A stretch of 41,187 bases of DNA from an uncultured Selenomonas sp. Its GTDB lineage: Bacteria > Bacillota > Negativicutes > Selenomonadales > Selenomonadaceae. The position numbers and the translations under genes were made by a program. Positions 24,404 through 33,625 of the stretch are shown in pieces. Below the pieces are notes generated by a model. The model saw only the letters and a list, made by a program, of their open reading frames with translations, searched no databases and was not told the origin of the DNA. Within the stretch, counting starts at the first letter, position 1. Every line of letters starts with the position of its first letter. The stretch spans positions 1-41,187 of the forward strand of contig CAMVGU010000028.1 in assembly GCA_947167105.1 (NCBI GenBank), read 5' to 3'.

Positions 24404-25045
24404 TCAATTCTTCCCTTCCAAAATACGCACATGGCGCCCCTCAACACGGAGGCGTCCTTCACAATAGAGCTGGATAGCCCTGGGATAGATGATATGCTCC
24501 TGCTCCAGCACCCTTGCGCCTAAAGTTTCCTCTGTATCATCATCCAGCACCGGCACAGCCGCCTGCAGGATAATGGGGCCACTGTCCGTGCCTTCATCTA
24601 CAAAATGCACGGTGCAGCCGCTGACCTTCACGCCATAGGCCAGTACATCCCGATGGGCATGGGCGCCGGGAAAGCTGGGCAGGAGTGCCGGATGGATGTT
24701 CAGGATACGGCCTGCGTAATGATGCACGAAGACCGGAGTCAGAATGCGCATGAAACCGGCCAGCACCACCAGGGTCACACCTGCCGCCTCCAGCTCCCCA
24801 ATCAGTGCCTCCTCGAAAGGCTCACGCCCTTCATACTGCTTCCTGTCCACGCAGACCGCCTTGATGCTGGCTTGTCTCGCCCGCTCCAGGGCATAAGCCT
24901 CCGGCTTGTCCGCCAGCACCACGGCAATCTCTGCCTCCACCTCGCCGCGAGCAATGGCATCAATGATAGATTGCAGATCCGTACCCCGCCCTGAGCAGAG
25001 AACGCCCAGACGCTCTTTAACGCTACCTTCAGCCACGGAAGACAC
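24404..25045 (-). CDS. purN: Phosphoribosylglycinamide formyltransferase
   Basis: PurN transfers a formyl group from 10-formyl-THF to GAR, the third step of purine synthesis. The 213-residue protein shows [19 protein letters not shown], the catalytic region [37 protein letters not shown] with the conserved Asn and His, and [18 protein letters not shown]. The start is GTG, either 25045 or 25036; an AGAGG lies upstream of both. It overlaps the purM end by up to 17 bases. Confidence 0.96.
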   Translation of the reverse strand: MSSVAEGSVKERLGVLCSGRGTDLQSIIDAIARGEVEAEIAVVLADKPEAYALERARQASIKAVCVDRKQYEGREPFEEALIGELEAAGVTLVVLAGFMRILTPVFVHHYAGRILNIHPALLPSFPGAHAHRDVLAYGVKVSGCTVHFVDEGTDSGPIILQAAVPVLDDDTEETLGARVLEQEHIIYPRAIQLYCEGRLRVEGRHVRILEGKN

Positions 25046-26084
25046 CGCCTCTGATTGTCACATCATGCTTGCCTTTAACTACCTTGCCCAACCCATAGCA
25101 GGTCTCACCCTGAGCCGCAAGTTTACTCTGCACCGCCTCGGCTTCGTCTGCTGCCACCAGCAGCACCATGCCGATGCCCATATTGAAGGTGCGGTACATC
25201 TCATGCCAGTCCACATTGCCCCACTCCTGCAGCAGACGGAAGATAGGCGGCATCTGCCAGGCTTCGGCATCAATCTCAACCGCCAATCCCTCCGGCAGCG
25301 CGCGGGGAATGTTCTCATAGAAGCCGCCCCCCGTGATATGCACCAGGCCATGCAGGTCGAACTCCCGCAGCAAAGGCAGCACCGGGCGCGGATAGAGGCG
25401 GGTCGGCGTCAGCAGTTCCTCACCGATGGTCTTCCCCAGTTCCTCTATGTATTCATTCCCCTTGAAGCCCTTATGCTCGAAAACAATCTTGCGCACCAGG
25501 GAATAGCCGTTGGAATGCACGCCGCTGCTGGGCAGGCCCAGCAGGACATCCCCCTCACGCACCTTTTCCGCCGTGATAAGCTTCTTGCGCTCCACCACGC
25601 CCACCGCGAAACCAGCGATATCGTATTCACCCTGAGCGTAAAAGCCTGCCATCTCGGCGGTTTCGCCGCCAATCAGGGCACAGCCGGATTCCTTGCAGGC
25701 ATTCGCCACGCCCTTCACGACAGCAGCCACCTGCTCCGGATCAAGCTGTCCCACAGCCAGATAGTCCAGGAAGAACAGGGGTTCCGCCCCTTGCACCAGG
25801 ATATCGTTCACGCACATGGCCACTGCATCCTGGCCAATGGTGTCATGCTTGTCCAGCATGAAGGCCAGGCGCAGCTTCGTGCCGACGCCGTCCGTCCCGG
25901 AAACCAGCACCGGCTCCTCATACTTGGTCACAGCCTCCAGGGCAAACAGCCCCCCGAAGCCGCCCAGGTCACCCAGAACTTCCGGGCGGTATGTGGCCTT
26001 CACGCTGTCCTTGATAAGCTCCACGGAGCGGTTGCCGGCATCAATATCTACACCGGCATCCTTATATGTCATTTGCTTAACCAT
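25029..26084 (-). CDS. purM: Phosphoribosylformylglycinamidine cyclo-ligase
   Basis: PurM (AIR synthetase) cyclises FGAM with ATP. The 351-residue protein begins [20 protein letters not shown] and shows [29 protein letters not shown] and [14 protein letters not shown], the conserved family segments. It lies 24 bases after purF and overlaps purN. The nearest ribosome site, GGGGGAGGA, is rather far (about 13 bases) from the ATG used here. Confidence 0.97.
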   Translation of the reverse strand: MVKQMTYKDAGVDIDAGNRSVELIKDSVKATYRPEVLGDLGGFGGLFALEAVTKYEEPVLVSGTDGVGTKLRLAFMLDKHDTIGQDAVAMCVNDILVQGAEPLFFLDYLAVGQLDPEQVAAVVKGVANACKESGCALIGGETAEMAGFYAQGEYDIAGFAVGVVERKKLITAEKVREGDVLLGLPSSGVHSNGYSLVRKIVFEHKGFKGNEYIEELGKTIGEELLTPTRLYPRPVLPLLREFDLHGLVHITGGGFYENIPRALPEGLAVEIDAEAWQMPPIFRLLQEWGNVDWHEMYRTFNMGIGMVLLVAADEAEAVQSKLAAQGETCYGLGKVVKGKHDVTIRGGVFRG

Positions 26085-26108
26085 CGATATCTCTATGTCC
26101 TCCCCCGC

Positions 26109-27557
26109 TTAACACTTCGGATGCTCGAACACATATTTATCATTACCCGCCGGGCGAACGCCGTCCTCAAGGGGGTAGGCGCTATTGAAGCAGGCGTAGC
26201 ACATTGCCTCCGGATCCACGGCAGAAACGCTTTTTTTCAGGCCCTCCAGGGACAGGAAGTGCAATCCGTCTGCGCCGATGAACTCACGTATTTCCTCCAC
26301 GCTTTTCGTCGCCGCAATCAGCTCCTTGCGCACGGAGGTATCTATGCCATAGAAGCAGGGATAGCCAATCGGGGGGCTGCTCACGCACATATAGACCTGC
26401 CTGGCCCCCGCATCACGCAACATCTTCACGATTTTCCCGCTGGTGGTGCCGCGTACAATGGAATCATCCACCATGATAACCGATTTGCCTTTCACCGCCG
26501 AACTGATGGCATTCAGCTTCAGCTTCACGGCCTTGTCACGCTTCTTCTGGGAAGGCTGGATAAAGGTACGCCCTATATAGCGGTTCTTCATCAGACCCTC
26601 CATAAAGGGAATCCCCGACTCATAGGCATAGCCGGTGGCTGCCGTCGTGCCGGAATCCGGCACGGAAATCACTATATCGCCCTTGAAGCCGGATTCCCGC
26701 GCCAACTGACGCCCCATCATAAAGCGTGCCTCATGCACGCTCTGTCCGTCAATCACGGAATCCGGACGGGCAAAGTAGATGTATTCAAAAATACAGGAGG
26801 CTTTTTTCTCCTCTGTCGCAAAGGGAAATGACTTCAAGCCTTCGTCGTCAATGACCACCATTTCACCCGGCAGCACATCCCGCACAAATTCTGCGCCCAC
26901 CACATCCAGGCCGCAGGTCTCGGAAGACAGCACCCAACTGCCCTCCTCGGTCCTTCCCAGGCACAGGGGACGGAAGCCCTGGGGGTCGCGGGCGCCTATC
27001 AGCTTCGCCTCGGTCATAATGGCCAGGCAATAAGCGCCCTTGATTTTCTTCAGGCTCTCAATGATTTTTTCCTCTACAGTCTCCTGCCGGGAGCGGGCAA
27101 TCAGGTTCACAAATACCTCGGAATCGATGGAAGTCTGGAAGATTGTGCCCTGCTCCTCCAGATCTGCGCGGATGGCGGCGGCATTGGTCAAATTGCCGTT
27201 ATGAGCCAGCGCAATCTTGCCCCGTGCATAATTCACCAGCAACGGCTGCGTATTGGCCAACAGGCTGGAACCAGTGGTTGAATAGCGTACATGACCTATG
27301 GCAATGCACTGCTTTTCCATGTGGGGCACCTGATGGCGAAAGACCTCATTCACCAGTCCCATGCCCCGTGTTACATCCATCCAGGCTCCGTCCGTCAGGG
27401 CGATGCCGGCGCTTTCCTGCCCACGGTGCTGCAATGCGTAGAGGCCCAGGTATGTCATGTGGGACACATCCTCCGTATGGGAATACACCCCAAAGACGCC
27501 GCATTCCTCGTGCCAGCCTGACCCGTCTGCCTTTAATTCATAGCCATTATCATACAT
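26109..27557 (-). CDS. purF: Amidophosphoribosyltransferase, Fe-S type
   Basis: PurF makes phosphoribosylamine from PRPP and glutamine, the committed purine step. The 482-residue protein has a short propeptide ending HEE before the catalytic cysteine in CGVFGVYSH. The Ntn glutaminase domain (YALQHRGQESAGIA) is followed by the phosphoribosyltransferase domain with VMVDDSIVRGTT-like PRPP binding. Cysteines in KASCIFEY, GYPCFYG and MCYACFNS match the four [4Fe-4S] ligands of the Bacillus-type enzyme, which implies oxygen sensitivity. The start at 27557 is the first ATG; GGAGAG lies 13 bases before it. A longer reading from a TTG at 27593 starts inside a hairpin arm and is unlikely. Confidence 0.95.
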   Translation of the reverse strand: MYDNGYELKADGSGWHEECGVFGVYSHTEDVSHMTYLGLYALQHRGQESAGIALTDGAWMDVTRGMGLVNEVFRHQVPHMEKQCIAIGHVRYSTTGSSLLANTQPLLVNYARGKIALAHNGNLTNAAAIRADLEEQGTIFQTSIDSEVFVNLIARSRQETVEEKIIESLKKIKGAYCLAIMTEAKLIGARDPQGFRPLCLGRTEEGSWVLSSETCGLDVVGAEFVRDVLPGEMVVIDDEGLKSFPFATEEKKASCIFEYIYFARPDSVIDGQSVHEARFMMGRQLARESGFKGDIVISVPDSGTTAATGYAYESGIPFMEGLMKNRYIGRTFIQPSQKKRDKAVKLKLNAISSAVKGKSVIMVDDSIVRGTTSGKIVKMLRDAGARQVYMCVSSPPIGYPCFYGIDTSVRKELIAATKSVEEIREFIGADGLHFLSLEGLKKSVSAVDPEAMCYACFNSAYPLEDGVRPAGNDKYVFEHPKC

Positions 27558-27592
27558 GGTTATCGGAATTCTCTCCTTAATAACTGGAATCA

Positions 27593-27651
27593 AAAGCAGC
27601 CCGCAGGGGCCGCCCAGCTTGTCAAAGCTGCGCTGCTACGCGGGCTGCTTT
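27593..27651 (-). repeat. Long hairpin across the purE stop, before purF
   Basis: A perfect 12-base inverted repeat AAAGCAGCCCGC/GCGGGCTGCTTT (27640-27651 and 27593-27604) encloses an inner hairpin CAGCTT-TGAC-AAGCTG. The right arm lies within the last purE codons and the left arm just past its stop, followed by TTTTGATT. It may attenuate, terminate in part, or protect mRNA ends between purE and purF. Confidence 0.75.
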
Positions 27652-28110
27652 CTTTTCTACATTTGCTGACTGCTCGCTGCGGTAAGCAGCAAGCTTTGCT
27701 GCCATCTCCTTATCCGCCACGGCAAAAATCTCTGCCGCCATGATAGCAGCATTCTTAGCTCCATTCACGGCCATGGTCGCCACCGGCACGCCGGAGGGCA
27801 TCTGCACCGTAGAAAGCAGCGCATCCATGCCATTTAAAGGGGTTGCATTGATGGGCACGCCAATGACAGGCAGCGTCGTATAGCTGGCCACCACGCCCGC
27901 CAGATGCGCTGCCGCCCCCGCTGCCACGATAAAGACAGAAATGCCCTGCTCAGGTGCGCTCTCAACAAACTCCCGCACCTTGGCCGGAGTACGATGAGCC
28001 GAAGCCACTGTGACCACCGGCTCGATGCCGAAGGATTTCAAGAGTTCCACGGCCGGTTTCAGGATAGGAAAGTCTGAGTCGCTGCCCATCATAACGGCTG
28101 CTTTCATCAT
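27622..28110 (-). CDS. purE: N5-carboxyaminoimidazole ribonucleotide mutase
   Basis: PurE rearranges N5-CAIR to CAIR (or, in class II, carboxylates AIR directly). The 162-residue protein shows [33 protein letters not shown] and [24 protein letters not shown], the conserved active-site segments. The ATG at 28110 follows GGGAG; a GTG and a second ATG are adjacent. No purK is seen in this operon, so the class cannot be assigned from context alone. Its final codons form one arm of the 27593-27651 hairpin. Confidence 0.95.
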   Translation of the reverse strand: MMKAAVMMGSDSDFPILKPAVELLKSFGIEPVVTVASAHRTPAKVREFVESAPEQGISVFIVAAGAAAHLAGVVASYTTLPVIGVPINATPLNGMDALLSTVQMPSGVPVATMAVNGAKNAAIMAAEIFAVADKEMAAKLAAYRSEQSANVEKKAARVAAQL

Positions 28111-28128
28111 CACACACTCCCTCTCAAC

Positions 28129-29001
28129 TCAGGCAAATTGCTTGCCCGTCAGCATTTCATAGGCTTCTTTATATTTGGCAATGGTCTTTTCGATGACATC
28201 ATCCGGGAGCTTATAGCCCGCATCCGGGTTTGCCCTGAGCCAATCACGCACAAATTGCTTGTCATAGGAAGGCTGGCTCTTGCCAGCCTCGTAGCCCTCC
28301 AGGGGCCAGAAACGAGAGCTATCCGGCGTCAGCATCTCATCACCGATCAGGATATTGCCTTCTTCATCCAGGCCAAACTCGAATTTCGTGTCCGCGATGA
28401 TAATGCCCCGCGTCTTCGCGTAGTCGGCGCATTTCCTGTAGAGGCTTAAGGTGTATTTCTTGACCTGTTCCGCGTATTCCTTGCCCTTGCCGGGGAAAGT
28501 CTTGTCTATGAAAGCGGCAGCCTCCTCCAAATCCACGTTCTGGTCATGCTCACCCAATTCCGCCTTCGTGGATGGGGTGAAGATTGGCTCAGGCAACTGC
28601 TGAGACTCCTTCAGCCCCGCAGGAAGGGAAATGCCGCAGACCGTGCCGTTTTCCTGGTAGCTTTCCCAGCCGCTGCCGGTGATATAGCCCCGCACGATAC
28701 ATTCCAGGGGGATCATCCGCAGCTTGCGGCATTTGAGGCTCCGTCCCTCAAATTCCGGCTGCCGGAAAAATTCCGGCATATCCTTCGTTTCCGTAGACAG
28801 TACATGGTTCTTAACAATGTCCTGCGTGAAGTCAAACCAGAAATTCGACATCTGCGTCAGGATCTTGCCCTTATCAGTAATCGGGTTCTCCAGGATGTGG
28901 TCAAAAGCCGAGATGCGGTCGGTCGCGACCAGAATGAGGCTATCCCCAGCGTCATAGATCTCGCGGACTTTACCGGATTTAAACGGTTCGTACTTCTGCA
29001 T
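28129..29001 (-). CDS. purC: Phosphoribosylaminoimidazole-succinocarboxamide synthase
   Basis: PurC joins aspartate to CAIR with ATP (SAICAR synthase). The 290-residue protein has KVREIYDAGDSLILVATDRISAFD, the ECIVRGYITGSGWESY segment, and FEFGLDEEGNILIGDEMLTPDSSRFW, all typical. At 290 residues it is longer than the compact bacterial form of about 240. It is the first gene of the operon, 67 bases after the promoter -10. Confidence 0.97.
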   Translation of the reverse strand: MQKYEPFKSGKVREIYDAGDSLILVATDRISAFDHILENPITDKGKILTQMSNFWFDFTQDIVKNHVLSTETKDMPEFFRQPEFEGRSLKCRKLRMIPLECIVRGYITGSGWESYQENGTVCGISLPAGLKESQQLPEPIFTPSTKAELGEHDQNVDLEEAAAFIDKTFPGKGKEYAEQVKKYTLSLYRKCADYAKTRGIIIADTKFEFGLDEEGNILIGDEMLTPDSSRFWPLEGYEAGKSQPSYDKQFVRDWLRANPDAGYKLPDDVIEKTIAKYKEAYEMLTGKQFA

Positions 29002-29045
29002 GAGTCTCGTCGTCTCCCCTTTTGTGCGAGCTGTTAATTAAAATT

Positions 29046-29096
29046 GTCATTTCATGACTACAATTCAATCATATACGCAAATTTCCTGACTGTCAA
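29046..29096 (-). promoter_or_regulatory. Purine operon promoter with a start-site dyad
   Basis: Minus-strand TTGACA (29091-29096), 17 bases and TATGAT (29068-29073) form a strong promoter. Directly downstream lies the dyad GTCAT-GAA-ATGAC (29046-29058), positioned like an operator. I see no PurBox or guanine/PreQ1-type aptamer in the 60-base leader. Confidence 0.78.
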
Positions 29097-29108
29097 CATA
29101 TAGGAACA

Positions 29109-29137
29109 CAAAAGCCCCCTGCCCGCAGGCAGGGAGC
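29109..29137 (-). terminator. Terminator after the activase fusion gene
   Basis: Minus-strand GCTCCCTGCC pairs with GGCAGGGGGC (one wobble) around TGCG and is followed by TTTTGTG. It lies just past the stop codon at 29143 and upstream of the purC promoter. Confidence 0.8.
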
Positions 29138-29142
29138 TGCAA

Positions 29143-32100
29143 TCAGCGGCGTTCATTCACTCTTGACGCCCTGTATTGATTATCTTGTGAGTTCTGCTTG
29201 GGCCCCCGCTCCTTGGCCACGGACAGCATCAGCTTGATGCGGTTAAGCTGGTTGACCTCGGAGGAACCGGCATCACAGTCAATGGCCGTGAGGTTCGCGC
29301 CCTCATAAGCTTCGCGCAGCTCATGGAGCACCCCCTTGCCGGTAATGTGATTCGGCAAGCAGCCGAAGGGCTGCAGGCAGATGACATTGGGCACGCCCTC
29401 ATCGATAAGCTTGACCATCTCACCTGTCAGGAACCAGCCCTCGCCCGCCATATTGCCAAGGGACACATGGCGGCTGGCCAGCTTGGCCGTATGATAGATG
29501 GAGCGGGGCGGCAGGAAATGCCTGCTAGCCGCCAAAGCCTTTTTCATGGGACGGCGGAAGAATTCCAGCAAGCCTATGAACATCTTGCCGAAGACCTTGT
29601 CCTTATAGGAGCCGGACAGCAGATCGTGATTTACTATCGGGTCCACACCGGAATACAGGAAGAAATCCACCAGATCCGGCATTACCACCTCTGCGCCCTC
29701 ATCCATCAGGACCTGCTCAATGTGATTGTTCGCCACCGGATGGTACTTCACCAGGATTTCGCCGACAATGCCCACTTTCGGTTTCCACAGTTCCTCATCC
29801 ACCGGCAGGAGATCGAAATCCCTGACAATGGCCTTGATGTTCCGGCGGTATTTCCACCAGGAGCCCGACTCCAGCTCCTCTTTGGCACGCTCCATCCATT
29901 TGCGGAACAACGTCTGAGTGGAGCCGGGGTTCAGTTCGTAGGGCAGCATGCGGTTGCGCACCTTCATCAAGGTATCGCCATAGACGGCTGCCTTGATGAC
30001 ATCGGCCAGCATTTCCCGCGACAGGTTGAAATCATCCGTCTCCTCCGGCAATCCCCTGGCCGCAAAGACCGGCACCTGGGGGAAGCCTGCGTATTTCAGC
30101 GCCTCTCGCAGCACACCCAGATAATTTGTCGCACGGCAGGCGCCGCAAGTCTGGAAAAGCATGATGCTCGTATGATCCGGGTCGCATTTTCCGCTCTGCA
30201 GGGCGGAAATCAACTGGCCGATAACCACAATGGCGGGATAACACATATCATTATTCACATAGCGCAAACCCACATCCGTCGTGTGCTTGTCCGGCATGGG
30301 CGGGATCACGATATTGTAGCCGTACTTGCGAACGGCCGTCTTGATGAGCTCAAAGTGAATCGGTGCCATTTGGGGAACCAGAATCGTATGGGTGGCCTTG
30401 CAGTCATGGGTGAAGCGGGGCCGCTCGATAGGCTGCAGCTCACGGTAAACCGGCATCTGGCGACGGGCCAGGGCAGCCATCAGCGAGCGCAGGCGAATGC
30501 GTGCCGCACCGAGGTTCGAGACCTCATCCAGCTTAATCATGGTATATATGCGGTCATGGGCCTCCAGGATATCCTTGGTCTGGCCTGTGGTCAAAGCGTC
30601 CAGGCCGCAGCCAAAGGAACTGAACTGGATAAGCGTAAGATTCTGATGCTCTGCCACATACTGCGCCGCGTGGTAGAGACGCGCATGATAGCTCCACTGG
30701 TTGACAATCTGCAATTTGTGGCTGCGCACCGGCATATGGTACAGCGCATCCTCCGAGAGAATCGGCAGCTTGTAGGACTGGATCATCTCCGGGATGCCGT
30801 GGTTGATTTCCGGATCGATATGGTAGGGGCGCCCTGCCAGCACAATGGCCTGCTCGCCCGTCTGCTCAAGCCGCTCCAGAATCTTGCGCCCATAAGCGCG
30901 CACATCCTCCCGGTAATGGGCAAGCTCCTTATAGCCTGCCTCACAGGCTGCCCTGATTTCCTTCCTGGTCAGGCCCTCGCGCTTACCCAACTCCTCATAA
31001 AGGCGCTCTGCCATGCGCTTGGGGTCATCCATTGGCAGGAAGGGCTGGATGAAGTCAACTCCCTTCTCCCGCAGCACATCCATATTGCCGCGAATATTCT
31101 CCGGGTAAGAAGCGACTATGGGGCAGTTGAAATGATTATCCTGCCGCTCCTGCTCATCTGCCATATTGTAAGGCTCACAGGGATAGAAAATCTTACGGAT
31201 GCCCTTCTCAATAAGATCCATGATATGGCCATGGGCAATCTTCGCCGGATAGCACAGGGAATCAGAAGGCACAGTGGCCATGCCCTTATAATACATCTTA
31301 GCGGAGGATTTGCCCGAAAGCACCACCTCATAACCAAGCTGTGTGAAAAAGGTGAACCAGAAGGGATAGTCCTCGTACATGTTCAGCACCCTGGGCAGAC
31401 CAATGGAACCCCTTTTCGCGGCTGCACCGGTCAAGGGCACATAGGCGCTGAACAGCCTGTCATATTTGTACTGGTAAATATTCGGCGTATCGGCATCGGC
31501 TTTCCTGCCGCCCGCGCCACGTTCGCAACGGTTGCCGGTAAAGTATTTGCCCCCATCGGGGAACTTCTGCATCGTGACCAGGCATTTATTGCCGCAACCC
31601 TGGCAGCGGTAAGAACTGGTCTCCACCGTAAAAGCAGCCAACTGATCCGCCGAAAGCATGGCGGATTTTTCCTCCGGGCGGGCATCAGCCTCCAAAGCGA
31701 GAATGGCTGCGCCGTAAGCGCCCATCAGGCCGGCGATATCCGGACGGATTACCTGGCGCTCCAGCAATTTCTCCATACAGCGCAGCACTGCGTCATTGCA
31801 GAAGGTTCCCCCCTGCACGACGATATGATCCCCCAGGGAGCGCACATCCTTCAACTGCATGACCTTGAACAGGGCATTCTTGATAACCGAGAAAGCTATG
31901 CCGGCCGAGATGTCTGCTACCTCTGCCCCTTCCTTCTGGGCCTGCTTGACCTTGGAATTCATAAAGACCGTGCAACGGGTGCCGAGATCCACGGGAGCCT
32001 TGGATTCCAATGCCTTGGCCGCGAACTCCGCCGCCGTCATGGAGAGGCCCTCCGCAAAGTTCTGGATGAAGGAACCGCAGCCCGCCGAGCAGGCTTCGTT

Positions 32101-33432
32101 CAAGGTGATATTGCCGATATTGCCGTCCTTGACGAAAAAGCATTTCATGTCCTGGCCGCCGATATCGAGGACAAAGGTGACCTCGGGACAGAATTCCTGG
32201 GCCGCCCTCAGATGCGCAAAGGTCTCCACCTCGCCGCCGTCCGCATGTACGGCAGCCTTCACAATGGCCTCGCCGTAGCCTGTGGTCAACGTGCCTGCCA
32301 CATAGGCAGACTCCGGCATAGCCTGATAGAGCTCTTTCAGTTCCTTTACCACCGTCTGCAGCGGCGAGCCCTGATTGCTGCCGTAAGAGGTATATAGCAC
32401 CTCCTTGTCCTGCCCTATGGCAACAAGCTTCGTCGTGGTAGAGCCTGCATCAATGCCAATATAGAGCGGGCCTTCATAATCGGAAAATTCTCCGCGTTTC
32501 ACCTTATCCCTGGCATGACGCGCACAAAATTCCTCATACTCTGCCTTGTTCTCAAACAAAGTGAAGTCCGCCTTGCGTGTCTCCGTGGAGGCCGCCTGCC
32601 GGGCACGGGCTATGCACGCATCCAGCTCCCTCGTATCAATAACCTGCGCATCCTCCGAAAGAGCCGCACCCAGCGCAACAAAGTAGTTGCCGTCCTCGAC
32701 CTCCACCACATGCTCCTTATCCAGTTGCAAGGTCTCAATGAAGCGCCGACGCAACTCCGGCAGGAAATGCAGCGGCCCGCCAAGGAAAGCCACATGACCG
32801 GCTATGGGCCGTCCCTGGGCCAGGTTGCCTATGGTCTGATTGACCACTGCCTGGAAAATAGAAAGGGCAATATCTGCCTTTTCTGCGCCGTCATTCATCA
32901 GTGCCTGGATATCAGTCTTCGCAAACACGCCGCAGCGGGAGGCAATCGTATAGATCTGCTTGCCCCGCTCAGCCAGCTCATTAAGTCCCGGCGCATCCGT
33001 CGAAAGCAGGGATGCCATATGGTCGATGAAGGAGCCGGTGCCGCCTGCGCAGACACCGTTCATGCGCTGCTCCGGAGCAGTGCCGAAATAGGTGATCTTC
33101 GCATCCTCGCCGCCCAGCTCCACCACCGTATCCGCCTCAGGAATCAGCTCTTTCACAGCCGTTGCGCAGGCAATGACCTCCTGCACGAAAGGCAGCCCGA
33201 TGCGCTGGGCAATGCCCATGCCCGCCGAGCCCGTCAGTGCAAAGGAGAATTTCTTCTCGCCAACGATCTTCTTGAGCTGCGTCAGATTATCCTGTAAGGC
33301 ACGGCCGATTTCCGAGAAATGGCGCGCGTAGTTCTTGTAGACAATCTGTTTCTCATAGTCCATGACCACAAGCTTGATTGTCGTAGAACCTACGTCAATG
33401 CCAACCTTCAAGTCTGACAAAATTGAATCCAT
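29143..33432 (-). CDS. Giant 2-hydroxyacyl-CoA dehydratase activase/dehydratase-like fusion (BadF/BcrA ATPase plus DUF2229)
   Basis: This 1429-residue protein joins several modules of the 2-hydroxyacyl-CoA dehydratase systems. Residue numbers count from the in-frame ATG at 33453. A first BadF/BadG/BcrA ATPase domain has VGIDVGSTT (17-25) and cysteines 135 (CAGGTGSF) and 174. A second has IGIDAGSTTTK (332-342) and cysteines 455 (NEACSAGCG) and 494. Each domain thus keeps two candidate ligands for the bridging [4Fe-4S] cluster of HgdC-type activators. A cysteine cluster at 617-643 (CQGCGNKC...NRC) leads into a DUF2229 region. The C-terminal part resembles dehydratase subunits, with DMCYPA and QTCGACRATNY. 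Such proteins occur in many Clostridia and Negativicutes; the substrate is unknown. The start at 33432 has a GGTGGTG upstream. Confidence 0.85.
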   Translation of the reverse strand: MDSILSDLKVGIDVGSTTIKLVVMDYEKQIVYKNYARHFSEIGRALQDNLTQLKKIVGEKKFSFALTGSAGMGIAQRIGLPFVQEVIACATAVKELIPEADTVVELGGEDAKITYFGTAPEQRMNGVCAGGTGSFIDHMASLLSTDAPGLNELAERGKQIYTIASRCGVFAKTDIQALMNDGAEKADIALSIFQAVVNQTIGNLAQGRPIAGHVAFLGGPLHFLPELRRRFIETLQLDKEHVVEVEDGNYFVALGAALSEDAQVIDTRELDACIARARQAASTETRKADFTLFENKAEYEEFCARHARDKVKRGEFSDYEGPLYIGIDAGSTTTKLVAIGQDKEVLYTSYGSNQGSPLQTVVKELKELYQAMPESAYVAGTLTTGYGEAIVKAAVHADGGEVETFAHLRAAQEFCPEVTFVLDIGGQDMKCFFVKDGNIGNITLNEACSAGCGSFIQNFAEGLSMTAAEFAAKALESKAPVDLGTRCTVFMNSKVKQAQKEGAEVADISAGIAFSVIKNALFKVMQLKDVRSLGDHIVVQGGTFCNDAVLRCMEKLLERQVIRPDIAGLMGAYGAAILALEADARPEEKSAMLSADQLAAFTVETSSYRCQGCGNKCLVTMQKFPDGGKYFTGNRCERGAGGRKADADTPNIYQYKYDRLFSAYVPLTGAAAKRGSIGLPRVLNMYEDYPFWFTFFTQLGYEVVLSGKSSAKMYYKGMATVPSDSLCYPAKIAHGHIMDLIEKGIRKIFYPCEPYNMADEQERQDNHFNCPIVASYPENIRGNMDVLREKGVDFIQPFLPMDDPKRMAERLYEELGKREGLTRKEIRAACEAGYKELAHYREDVRAYGRKILERLEQTGEQAIVLAGRPYHIDPEINHGIPEMIQSYKLPILSEDALYHMPVRSHKLQIVNQWSYHARLYHAAQYVAEHQNLTLIQFSSFGCGLDALTTGQTKDILEAHDRIYTMIKLDEVSNLGAARIRLRSLMAALARRQMPVYRELQPIERPRFTHDCKATHTILVPQMAPIHFELIKTAVRKYGYNIVIPPMPDKHTTDVGLRYVNNDMCYPAIVVIGQLISALQSGKCDPDHTSIMLFQTCGACRATNYLGVLREALKYAGFPQVPVFAARGLPEETDDFNLSREMLADVIKAAVYGDTLMKVRNRMLPYELNPGSTQTLFRKWMERAKEELESGSWWKYRRNIKAIVRDFDLLPVDEELWKPKVGIVGEILVKYHPVANNHIEQVLMDEGAEVVMPDLVDFFLYSGVDPIVNHDLLSGSYKDKVFGKMFIGLLEFFRRPMKKALAASRHFLPPRSIYHTAKLASRHVSLGNMAGEGWFLTGEMVKLIDEGVPNVICLQPFGCLPNHITGKGVLHELREAYEGANLTAIDCDAGSSEVNQLNRIKLMLSVAKERGPKQNSQDNQYRASRVNERR

Positions 33433-33500
33433 CTTTACACCACCCAGTGCCATGTACGTAAAAGCATAACCAATAAGATCCGCTTACAGGATCTTTTCAT

Positions 33501-33549
33501 ATTATAACGCATTATAACTCAGATGTTCAAGATTTCGCAAGGCGAAATC
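33501..33549 (-). promoter_or_regulatory. Hairpin-promoter element before the activase gene
   Basis: On the minus strand the inverted repeat GATTTCGC-CTT-GCGAAATC (33531-33549) is followed by TTGAAC (33525-33530) and two copies of TATAAT (33511-33516 and 33501-33506). TTGAAC and the distal TATAAT are 18 bases apart, a usable promoter. The relative at 5623-5660 has the same order with changed stem bases. Confidence 0.6.
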
Positions 33550-33584
33550 ATTCCCATGGGCGTTTTCCCAAAGACTGCCAATGC

Positions 33585-33615
33585 AAAAGACCCTTCCCAC
33601 ACGCGGAGAAGGGCC
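33585..33615 (-). terminator. Terminator after the RND pump gene
   Basis: Minus-strand GGCCCTTCTCC pairs with GGGAAGGGTC, using wobbles, and TTTTG follows. It closes the adaptor-pump operon. Confidence 0.7.
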
Positions 33616-33625
33616 TTGGCAAAAA

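Noticed and set aside
23803..24462. A frameshifted or broken full-length purH.
   Set aside because: No transformylase-domain remnant follows, and the stop is neatly overlapped with the purD start codon.
24906..26831. A 641-codon plus-strand frame opposite purN, purM and purF.
   Set aside because: No family features and the opposite strand encodes well-conserved enzymes; again a GC-driven antisense frame.
29323..32397. A 1024-codon open frame on the plus strand opposite the activase fusion gene.
   Set aside because: It is a shadow of the codon bias of the real minus-strand gene. It has no recognisable domain, is rich in His, Gln and Arg, and lies entirely within conserved coding sequence.
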